This document shows, one piece after another, positions 35,691 through 44,882 of a stretch of 64,000 nt of DNA (the stretch's first letter is position 1; each line of letters starts with the position of its first letter). The notes under the pieces are model-generated. The model was not told where the DNA came from. It worked only from the letters and a program-made list of their open reading frames with translations, and did not search any database. The DNA lies in NCBI RefSeq assembly GCF_958450345.1, contig NC_088782.1:103322358-103386357 (forward strand), written 5' to 3'. The DNA comes from Calliphora vicina (taxonomy: Eukaryota > Arthropoda > Insecta > Diptera > Calliphoridae). Position numbers and translations under genes: made by a program.

Positions 35691-35917
35691 TTAAAATGTT
35701 TCGCAAAATTATTATCCGTGAAATTTTACTATAAGTCCCTGAATACACCAAAACGGAAAATTCAACCAGAAAGTCAGAAATAAGACTTAACAAAAGAGAG
35801 CCTAGGGTTAGTTTCACATTTATTAAGAATTTTATTTTAAAGAACATTTTAGGTATAAAATGTGTTCAGCAAATTTATGTAAAATATTACGGAGAATATT
35901 TTTGTAGAATATATTAA

Positions 35918-36003
35918 CCCTCTAAATCCTCAAGGCATGGGTCTTTTTAGTCCTTTTTTTAAAAAAAGAGCAACAAACTCCATTAAAACAGGGATTTAAG
36001 GGG
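35918..36003. mobile_element. 86-bp piggyBac-like mini-element, copy 2
   Basis: Same ends and TTAA flanks (35,914-35,917 and 36,004-36,007) as copy 1. It lies at the same place in the second unit of the 312-bp duplication, so it was copied by the duplication and is not a new insertion. Confidence 0.55.
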
Positions 36004-36177
36004 TTAAAATGTTCCGCAAAAATATTGTCCGTGAAATTTTACTATAGCTCCCTGAATACACCAAAACGGAAAATTCAACCAGAAAGTCAGAAATAAGACA
36101 CAACAAAATAGAGCTTATGGTTAATTTCGCATTTATTAAGAATTTTATTTTAAAGAACATTTTAGGTATAAAATGTA

Positions 36178-36984
36178 ACTGGAGAGGAATTACACTCTGA
36201 GTATTGTGAATTGCCGTAGAAAAGTATGTATGTCTTCAATCCAACACCAACTTTAATGGTGCTGCCAGATAAATATAGACCTTAAAACACCTAAATGATC
36301 TGAATGAATGACACTTGGAAGCAAGTCCTTGAACGAAAATATATTAAGGCGAATTAAAATACAGCCAGAATGCATGAAGAAAACAGAACATTAGATGAAG
36401 CCTATACAGAACACGAAAAGTTATTGAAGCGATGTACCAGAAAGGACAAGAGAAACAACTTGCAAATGATGCTAAAAAAGCCTCTCAGGAAGGTCAAAAG
36501 ATCTTTACGCCATCGAAAAAAAAACGAACAGGCAAAAACATCTCAAATACCAAATGATTAAAGAACAGCGATGGAGTGTAATGTACTTCCAGATATAAAT
36601 AATTCGAAACATGGAGACAACATTACTCTTCAATTTCACAACTAATCCCGTAAGTCTGTGTTTCTGTACTACCCACAAAGTTAGACAATACATTTCCATA
36701 GAAGGTACTGACGTCACACAAGTAATAAATACCACCAATGTCTTGAAGTCTAGTAAAGACCCTGGAACTCATAACAGAAATGCTTAAAGCTGATTCTTAA
36801 ACCACTGAGGAATTACTGCTTGGGAAACTCTTGAAACACTTGTGAACTGGACTGACATCTGAAGGAAGGTCAAACAGTAAATATCCCTAAAAAGTGACCA
36901 TATGGATTGCAGCAACTGGAGGCGAACCACAATCCTCAGAGCAGAAAAAATTGTAATAAACAAAAGAGAGTTTTATGTTGTAAC
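36178..36984 (+). pseudogene. LINE-1 (local name): linker and early RT part
   Basis: A short CNWRGITL block at 36,177 is a stray piece of a LINE RT. From 36,310 frames read NDTWKQVLERK, then RTLDEAYTEHEKLL and CTRKDKRNNL (the linker between endonuclease and RT), TNVLKSSKDPGT (from the NGKAPGPDG block), LLGKLLKHL, and a frame-shifted NWRRTTILRAEKIVINK (from NWRGITLLS). This order is that of a non-LTR reverse transcriptase. The clade is not determined. It is broken at 36,984 by LINE-2 and resumes at 41,224. Confidence 0.75.
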
Positions 36985-37176
36985 CTCCGATCATAGGTTA
37001 GGTTAGGTTCCATGGGCAACTACTCGTTAAGCAGCTCACTTGGGTCCATTCAAAACTGATTTCCAAGAGATAAACAGCAGGGTATTTATAATACGTCTGT
37101 TGTCTCCGAGGTGAAAAATACCAGATTCGCTGTCAAAGGAGTGGATTCGTCTTAAATTCATTCTTGATAACTCATC

Positions 37177-37698
37177 TTAACACAATAGGAATAGGATTCC
37201 GAGGATATGTTCCCTCAATATTGTCAGAGGCGGACATTTGCAGAATAGGTGGGACATAGTATTCTCCTTTTCTTCGTTGTAGTCGTTGTACCGTATCCAC
37301 AGTCTATTAGGATATGTCCCAATTATACAGTGTCCTGTAATGAAGGAAAAAATTAGCCTTATTTGCTCACGACGGAATTCCATAAGTAGATCCGTCTTGC
37401 CGGCATCATAAACGAGTTCATTGGTCCACCTGTTTTGTGCAGTCTCATATAGTCTCTGCTGTACAACCATCTTGCTTTTTTCAAGCGAAATACCAGAAAA
37501 GGGATCGATTGCCTTCTCATCCATCAACGAATCCCTTTTGGCCAAGTCAAGTGCTATACAATTACCCTGATGTCCATCGTATAAGCGTTATCCTAGAATG
37601 TCTCGCTATCTCATTTAGAAATACACATCATTCTTCGGTTAACCTAGATGTCTTGAAGACACCCGCTATCCCGTTAACTGTAGCCTTGCTATCAGTAT
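37177..37698 (-). pseudogene. LINE-2 RNase H C-part and C-terminal tail
   Basis: Immediately after FB37 on the minus strand comes YTDSKATVNGIAGVFK, the RNase H strand with the catalytic aspartate (YTDSKA for YSDSQA). Then come LNEIARHSRITLIRW and a stop-containing stretch. The frame 37,545-37,177 has YETAQNRWTNELVYDAGKTD, FSFITGHCIIGTYPNRLWIR and SHLFCKCPPLTILREHILG, the usual ITGHC...Y..C...EHLFC.C tail. The first Cys of the tail is lost (NDYNEEKE). It is defective through stops and the FB37 insertion. Confidence 0.85.
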
Positions 37699-37706
37699 AT
37701 ATACAT

Positions 37707-40141
37707 TAGAGTGACAATCAGTTGTATGGAAAAAAATGTTTGTTAAAATTTTGAAGAGTGCCGGGTGGAATATTGTGACACTAGGCCTAAATGTTAAGTG
37801 CTGAAAATTTGAGCCAAATCGGGCAACGATTTCTGGACGCGCATCGAGGTCAAAGTTCAGATATATGCAAAATTTTACTGTTAATATGGAATAAATAGGT
37901 GAAACTCGTTAACTTTCTGCATTGTTTTCTAGAAATGTGTAGATTTATTTATATTAATGAATATTACATTAATAAAAAATGTTTGCAAATTAGCCCTGTA
38001 TCTCCTTTGGTTCAAAATGACCCAAAAACTGTATTATCGCCAAAATTAAAGAAAAATGCAAATTTTTCAGTTTTTGAAAAAATTTTGCTACTAAATAAAT
38101 ACTTTTGCAATTGAATGTAAAAGAATCGAAATATGTACGTAATTATCGTTGTAATGAGATATAAATGAAAAAATTTTATTAAAAAATTTCAAAGTTATTA
38201 CAAATTCGCCAGACCATTAACGTGTTTCAGGCCAATTGAACAAAAAATTTAGGAAAAAAATTAAGATATTTCGAGAAAACTTAAAATAAAAGCTCATTTT
38301 TACTTAAAATATGTCCATATTTACTTGTATATGAGTTTTTGTCTTCGTAGGATATCGTTAACCTATTCGCAGGTAAGGCCAAAAAAAATAATTTTTTTTT
38401 AAGGGCTGTTTCAAAACTCCATTTTCAAATTTTTAAAAATTTTGTTAAACAAATTTCAGATTTTTTCGATCATCACATTGGGGTTTATTGAGATCAAAAT
38501 AGGGAATAAAAATATGAAAAAATTATATCAATACCTCTTACAGTTTTTCCGTACCTGCGATTTAAATTTTGCGTTTTTCAAGAAAAACTAATTTTTTGTC
38601 CATATTTAGGCGAATGAGTCCAATTTCCATACTGTTATAAATTTTAAATAAAACCTATTCATAATATTATAGTCCTTGTAATTTTAAATATGTTCTGAAA
38701 GTTTTACTAAAATCGGAAAACGATAACCTTTAAATCGTGAAGGTCAAAGGTCAAATTTTTCAATATTTGGAATTTCTAATGAAAAGATAGCGAAATGTTA
38801 TATATTTTTGGGCCGATTTTAATGCAACTTAAGGAAAATATAACATAAAGTCCGGAATTTAAAATAACAGCACAAAAATGGAAATTAACCCTTAGCAGCA
38901 CTTGAGGTTCAAATTACCCTCAACTTTTAAAATCACGAAAAACACAACCATTTTGACCCCAAGTCCTCTTAAAGGTTAACATCCATTTTTGCACTTTTGT
39001 TGTAAATGCTAGACACCAATATATATTTTCCTCAAGTTTCATGAAAATCGGCCCAAAAATATATAACATTTCGCTATCTCTCCATGAAAAATTCCAAATA
39101 TTGAAAAATTTGACCTTTGACCTTCACGATTCAAAGGTTATCGTTTTCCGATTTTAGTAAAACTTTCAGAACATATTTAAAATTATAAGGAATATAATAT
39201 TATGAATAGGTTTTACTTAAAATTTATAACAGTAAGGAAATTGGACTCATTCGCCTAAATATGGACAAAAAATTAGTTTTTCTTGAAAAACCCAAAATTT
39301 AAATCGCAGGTACGGAAAAACTGTAAGAGGTATTGACATAATTTTTTCATATTTTTATTCCCTATTTTGATCTCAATAAACCCCAATGTGATGATCGAAA
39401 AAATCTGAAATTTGTTTAACAAAATTTTTAAAAATTTGAAAATGGAGTTTTGAAACATCCGTTAAAAAAAATTATTTTTTTTGGCCATCCCTCCAAATAG
39501 GTTAACGATATCCTACGAAGACAAAAACTCATATACAAGTAAATATGGACATATTTTAAGTAAAAATGAGCTTGTATTTTAAGTTTTCTCGAAATATCTT
39601 AATTTTTTTCCTAAATTTTTTGTTCAATTGGCCTGAAACACGTTAATGGTCTGGCGAATTTGCAATAACTTTGAAATTTTTTAATAAAATTTTGTCATTT
39701 ATATCTCATTACAACGATAATTACGTACATATTTCGATTCTTTTGCATTCAATTGCAAAAGTATTTATTTAGTAGCAAAATTTTTTCAAAAACTGAAAAA
39801 TTTGCATTTTTCTCTAATTTTGGCGATAATACAGTTTTTGGGTCATTTTGAACCAAAGGAGATACAGGGTTAATTTCCAAAAATTTTTTTAATGTAATAT
39901 TCATTAATATAAACAAATCTACACATTTCTATAAAACAATGCAGAAAGTTAACGAGTTTCACCTATTTATTCCATATTAACAGTAAAATTTTGCATATAT
40001 CTGAACTTTGACCTCGATGCGCGTCCAGAAATCGTTGCCCGATTTGGCTCAAATTTTCAGCACTTAACATTTAGGCCTAGTGTCACAATATTCCACCCGG
40101 CACTCTTTGAAATCTAAAAAAAAAAATCTGCTGTCACTCTA
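37707..40141. mobile_element. FB37: 2.4-kb near-perfect palindrome, hAT-type ends, 8-bp TSD
   Basis: It begins TAGAGTGACA and ends TGTCACTCTA, with ATATACAT on both sides (37,699-37,706 and 40,142-40,149). The arms of about 1.2 kb (37,707-38,900 and 38,945-40,141) pair nearly throughout, for example GTGCCGGGTGGAATATTGTG with its inverse, CGATTTCTGGACGCGCATCG with its inverse, and GTCAAATTTTTCAATATTTG with its inverse. Only about 50 bp in the centre is unpaired. TAGNG ends and a nTnnnnAn duplication fit hAT. No coding capacity was found. It sits inside the RNase H region of LINE-2. Confidence 0.95.
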
Positions 40142-40149
40142 ATATACAT

Positions 40150-41215
40150 ATGTATTCAATAACCTCAGCCAATTGGATGCACGTTTAATAGCTGTAATTT
40201 CCGCCTGAAAAGCAGTGCAGTGCAGCCTAAAGTAGGATTTTGTTCCAAAATTCTCAATAATAAAACCACCACCGAACCTACTACCCCTTTTAGAGCCGTC
40301 AGTAAATACTCTTATGACTTCGTCATGGGTTCAGAGTCTGAGCATCCATATATGGCTGTTCGGGATTATTATAAGGCAATGCATGTCGAAAGAAGGTTTT
40401 GCGATGCAGTAATCGACATTACTATGTATATGGTCATAGTAATTCAGTATCTTAGAGTGCCCAAAATCCTTACCAGACCCCGAACTGCAGAATTGAGAGC
40501 CATTTGTATCACCATCAAATCATCTGGTAACCAGTTTAAAATAGTAGAAAGTGCCTTAGAGGAGGTAGACCTTACAGCGACTGTAATCAGTATCGCAATA
40601 GTCCTTAGAACTCGTTCAATGGCCTTTTGGTGTGTGGCATTCTCCAAAGCGTGCCACCATACTAGTACTCCATAAAACAAGATGTGTTGAACACCTGCTT
40701 TAAAGATCCAATTGATACCCTTCGGCATAATACCAAAGTTAGTACGAATTGCCCTCTTGCAGGAGTAGATGGCCACATAGGCCTTAATGTTCTGAATGTT
40801 CAGATTCCAGGATAATATTTTATCTAGTATGTTTCCAAGGTACTTTGCATTATCCCTGATCTCAAGACTATTTCCATTCAGTATAGGTGGTCTAAAGTCA
40901 TCAATCTTGTACCTCCTAGTGAAGAGAACTAATTCTGTTTTTTGGAAGTTCACACTAAGTCTACTCGAAACACTCCACTCACTCATTGTATCCAGAAATT
41001 TATAAGATATTAATACCTCAACATCATTATCATACGCGACTGTTTTGATCCTTCTGCTATTAATTTTGAGCAGCAAAATCTCAAGTTCATCCATTACAGA
41101 TAGGATAGCATCGGGTCTTAAATTGTTAAAAGCTCCTTCAGTATCGAAGAAGGCAACAAGTGAATACTCCTTATGTGACAGCGACTCTTCTATAGAGCCA
41201 ACGAGTGTTTTAGAT
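40150..41215 (-). pseudogene. LINE-2 reverse transcriptase and start of RNase H
   Basis: On the minus strand it starts SKTLVGSIEESLSHKEYSLV, then AFFDTEGAFNNLRPDAIL (first catalytic region), VAYDNDVEVLI (the YADD region, altered to YDND), NFQKTELVLFTRRYKI, RPPILNGNSLEIRDNAKYLG (the NTKYLG motif), LDKILSWNLNIQ, AIRTNFGIMPKGINWIF and LFYGVLVWWHALENATHQKA. RNase H begins SYFRLHCTAFQAEITAIKRA just before FB37. The longest intact frame is 41,094-40,444. The loss of the YADD aspartate alone would abolish RT activity. Confidence 0.9.
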
Positions 41216-41223
41216 CTCCGATC

Positions 41224-41439
41224 TTAGACCACAACAGGATGGCTTCCGCAAAGACAAGTCTTACGTTGATCATATCAACAGTCTGCGCGTAATAATTGGG
41301 CAATCTGGCGAGTGAAAGTCTCCCCTATACATTATTTTTATAGATTTTTAAAAGGCGTTCGATACCGTTCCACTAAAATCATAACCCTATTTCAATCGCT
41401 GTATACGTATTGTTAAATGCTGAATTGTCCACAGCAACG
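41224..41439 (+). pseudogene. LINE-1 reverse transcriptase, middle part
   Basis: The continuation of LINE-1 after LINE-2 reads LRPQQDGFRKDKSYVDHINS (the QAGFR motif) and LRVIIGQSGE. After a frameshift and stops comes SPLYIIFIDF.KAFDTV, the first catalytic block. It ends at the TIR element at 41,440. The TSD and the matching order of motifs show that 36,178-36,984 and this part were once one element. Confidence 0.85.
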
Positions 41440-42383
41440 CACAGAGGGATTTTGGTGTCAAAAAGTCAATTTTTCAAACACTTAATTTCAAAAATCAAAT
41501 GATGCAGTTTTGTAGATAAATGTTTAAAGATGAAATAAATGTACACTGATAGTTTTAAGAATTTTTTTTTTTTTTTAAAAATTAAAATATTTTATAAATT
41601 TACTTATATTTTCACGCAATTCAGTGGTTTATTTATGTATAATTTTCCTAATAATACCATTTAACTTTAAACTATTCGAAAAATATAGCATTTCTCCATA
41701 AATACAAAAAAAAATTTTGGGGATATCATAAACCGTTAAGAAGATATGGCCATATTTATAAGCCTCTAAAAATTATTTTATTTTTGATTTTCCATGGCGA
41801 AAAAAAATGTTGCCCCACTTTCCCCCAAGCTGTTTTTTTTAATAAAATGAAAGGTGGGATTGTCTTGTTTCGATTAAAAGAAAAAATAGTTTTCGGAACA
41901 GGATGAAAACTTCATATTTTTTGTCGAATAATAAACGAAATATCAAAAAAATTCTTATATATGTATGGGTTTCGTGGGCAGTGGGCGTGACCGCCTCGGC
42001 ATGCGTTTCTTTTTTGTATCAATAAATGTATGTACCAAATTTCTAGACTTTTGCTTGGATATAAACAATTTTAAGCGAAAAAATCAATTTGGATTGTATG
42101 GGCAGTGGGCGTTGGGCGTGGCCGATTTTAATAAAACTTAGCATACGTTCTTCTTTCAGAAAATAAATGTACCAAACTTCTAGACTTTTACTTGGATAGG
42201 AAACATTTTATGCGAAAAAATCTATTTGGATTGTATGGGCAGTGGGCGTTGGGCGTGGTCGATTTTGATAAAATTTATTTTTTTTCTTAGTTTGGTCCAT
42301 ATAATTATCGGTACCAAATTTCAGCGCTCTACGATCACTCCTTATAATTTTTGCAAAAAAATTTATGAAGCCATCCCTCTGTG
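41440..42383. mobile_element. 944-bp TIR element with internal ~130-bp repeats
   Basis: The 11-bp ends CACAGAGGGAT and ATCCCTCTGTG are perfect inverses. LINE-1 coding sequence stops at the left end and resumes at the right end. The right half has three tandem units marked by GGCAGTGGGCGT at 41,977, 42,101 and 42,238, each also containing CCAAATTTCTAGACTTTTRC and GATTGTATGGGCAGTGGGCG or variants. No target duplication is clear and there is no transposase. The ends share CACAGAG with the MITE at 19,184. Confidence 0.75.
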
Positions 42384-43075
42384 CATCGCACTGCTCATCA
42401 GTTTCAATGTTACAACTGGTGTTCGACAAGGGTTTGTACTGTCGTCTCTTTTATTTAACATCGTCCTTGATATCGTTGACATATAATGCTACTAAAGCAA
42501 ATAGGGGTATAAGATGGGAACATAACCAATACCTAGAGTGCCTGGAGTATACTGCTGATATTTGCTTTCTGTCCAACAGTTATCGTCATATGTCAGCAAA
42601 ACTCAAGTCCAAAAACATGTGGTTGCAGAGATAATATTGCTTACCGTAGGGAAGACTTGTACGGAAGTCTACTGCAATCTCAAGGCGAACAAAGATCACC
42701 TCTTAAACTCCTTCGTGAAATCATTTCTGTGAATATTGAAATTCGGCACCACATGATATTATCGCGATCCAGGTATATGTCAACCGTTGTCTTCGAAGAA
42801 TTCTTAAACTATTTTTGTCGATCCACCACCAATCCACATCGAGATTCTCAAACGTAACTGAAGCTGGATTGGTCACACACTCCGAAGACCACAAGGCTAC
42901 ACAACAAAAGCCACAATAAATTAGAACAACCATGGCAATACCCGTAGAGTTGGATGCTCTTTATACATCTGTGCCCTCAGCTGGAGAGAAATTAAACACA
43001 TATCATTAAAAAGAACCGAATGGAGAGAGTTCTCTGTGACACTTTGTTCATTTTAGAGCAGAGAGTTCTTGGCCT
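42384..43075 (+). pseudogene. LINE-1 reverse transcriptase, C-terminal part
   Basis: Reads ALLISFNVTTGVRQGFVLSS and LLFNIVLDIVDI (the GVRQGC.LSP block), then ANRGIRWEHNQYLECLEYTA and DICFLSNSYRHM (from the LDFADDICLLS block, with the first Asp of ADD changed to T). Near the end are VYVNRCLRRILK, IGHTLRRPQGY-like and EIKHISLKRTEWREFSVTL frames, matching the usual WIGH.LR.P....W..A..R..WR end. Stops and frameshifts occur throughout. Confidence 0.85.
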
Positions 43076-43990
43076 ATCTTGTTGAATTACCTTCCAATGG
43101 GACTAACCTTGATTCAAATTGCATCCCCATCGAAAGACATCGAGTTGGTTCACTTGACATGAAATCCCCCATATATAAAGTACAAGAAATGTAAAACTCT
43201 AAGTAACACATGGATTTATAATATAAAAAAGCGTTATTTCCACTTAAATAACCCCTTTTAGTAAACAAAGGCAACAAAAAGACTTGCATATTTGTTTCCT
43301 TTTTACACATTTCCTCTTCCTGTTTTCCTTTAATCTCACAACAATGGACAAATGAATCAAACGTACCTCTAGAACATGTACCTTACTCTGGGGAACAGAA
43401 AGTACCAAAAATGGAGTTTGAATTAAAAATTGTACTTTTTTTTATAAATTAAATTATAAATAAATTCATATTGTAATTGCGTTATTTTTTGGACTTTTAT
43501 GTTTTATTAAATTTATTTTCTTGATTTAATTGAAAAATCCCTTCGGCTTTAATATTATTTTGGACATTTTATTATATTTTTATTCCCTTATGTTTCACTT
43601 TGTTCACCCTTAAACTTCATCACAGTTGATTACATTACATTTCATTTATTTTGTTTTGGTAAGAATGAAAGTAAATTCATTCGTTACAGGAGCATAATTG
43701 CACTGGAACAAAATGAAACTTAAGGAACTCAAGATAACTGTAGGACATTAAAAAATACACTGAAAACGAAACTCCCGGCTTTTGAATATTTTATGGTGAT
43801 AGAAAAAGCAAAAAATAAATAAAAATAAATTATATATGTACGTACGATATAATAAAATAATACCCTATATTAAGTATGTTTTATGAACTGAGAAATTCAA
43901 ACGATTTTCGGTTTATCTTAAAATTAAATATTCTTCAATGAAAATCGTGCAATGTGTAAAATAATTGTTAAATTACGCTACTCGACAACC
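43076..43990. other. No gene recognised; one shared terminal phrase
   Basis: At 43,147 GGTTCACTTGACATGAAATC with CCCCCATATATA repeats a phrase seen at 15,224, a likely end of another dispersed repeat. The rest is AT-rich without recognisable frames or repeats. Confidence 0.45.
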
Positions 43991-44449
43991 AACTTTGAGA
44001 CGCTGATCACAAGTATGTCAAACATTTTGAAATTGTACGGGCAGTTTTCGATATATTTTCATTTTTAGGTTTTCTCTAAAACCCCTGTTTCATTGCATCA
44101 TAATCCTTGAATTTTATTTTCTGACGAGAAAAATAAAATTCCTCAAATGAGTTTTATTTTCTGACTTAAAAAAATAAAACTCTTGAAATGAGTTTTATTT
44201 TCTGACGGCTAAATAAAATTCTCTTTTTAACAGTTTCAATCAAACTTTTATTTTTTCGTTGAAAAATAACTGCGGAGTTGAGATTGAGATAGTTTTTTTA
44301 ATATCACCATAGATTCTGAAAGACAGTAATTTACGGTACCTGGATAAAACTACAAAAAGTGGGATTTTAGTCAAAATCCAAAAGTGAAAATAAATCGATA
44401 CGAACGATTTTAAATTGTTTGCCATATTTGTGATCAGCGTGCCAAAGTT
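43991..44449. repeat. Inverted repeat with ~105-bp arms and a hairpin array in the loop
   Basis: The left arm AACTTTGAGACGCTGATCAC pairs with GTGATCAGCGTGCCAAAGTT on the right, and the match extends about 100 bp with substitutions. The loop holds three 40-41-bp tandem units starting at 44,111, 44,151 and 44,192 (TTTTATTTTCTGACG.. then AAATAAAATTC). Each can fold on itself through TTTTATTT/AAATAAAA. Confidence 0.75.
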
Positions 44450-44882
44450 ATAAAAAATATATGTTTTGCTCGAGGAACCCTTTTCAAAATTATTTTTGTC
44501 TAGTAGTGTTATTGAAATTCATTTCTATTTTCCCTGTCACAATAACATTTTAAGTAATTTTTCCAATTTCTTTATACTCCCGCCTAGTTGAAATTCTGAT
44601 AATACAATTAAAACAATTGCAACTGTGTAGAAATATTTAATTGTTTTGAAAAATGCTGCAAGATTGTATCCTCGTTACAAGCTGGGTTGCGTGCAACAGC
44701 AATGAATTTACGAATGTAGTGCATATTAAACAAAGAAGCAAATAAGAAAAGAATAATTAAAATTATGAAGGAGAACACAGTTACCTTTTGTAATTTTAAA
44801 TACTTTAAATAAATAATTTATTAACCCATTAAGGAGCATATGCAATAATGTACGTATTTTCCAAAGTAACAGATACGTTTTT
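44450..44882. other. No gene or element recognised
   Basis: About 430 bp of AT-rich DNA leading up to the T-run in which HINE-a copy B begins. Confidence 0.4.

Larger units (their letters stand above)
35532..36177. repeat. Tandem duplication of ~312 bp
   Basis: The unit begins ACATTTTAGGTATAAAATGT at 35,532, repeats at 35,844 and starts a third time at 36,157, where only about 20 bp remain. The two full units differ by scattered substitutions. Each contains a small TTAA-flanked inverted-repeat element. Confidence 0.92.
36993..41215 (-). mobile_element. LINE-2: 5'-truncated RNase-H LINE with 8-bp TSD
   Basis: CTCCGATC lies on both sides (36,985-36,992 and 41,216-41,223), and LINE-1 coding sequence continues across it, so both ends are defined. 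On the minus strand the element starts inside the RT and ends with a pentamer tail that reads AACCTAACCTAACC. It contains RT, RNase H and a C-terminal zinc-like tail, and is interrupted by the fold-back element FB37. Without FB37 it is about 1.8 kb. RNase H plus the AFFDTEGAFNN motif suggests the I/LOA group (motif recall only). Confidence 0.9.

Noticed and set aside
36993..37016. Interstitial telomere repeat (TTAGG type)
   Set aside because: Only about three units are present and they form the 3' tail of a LINE bounded by a target duplication.
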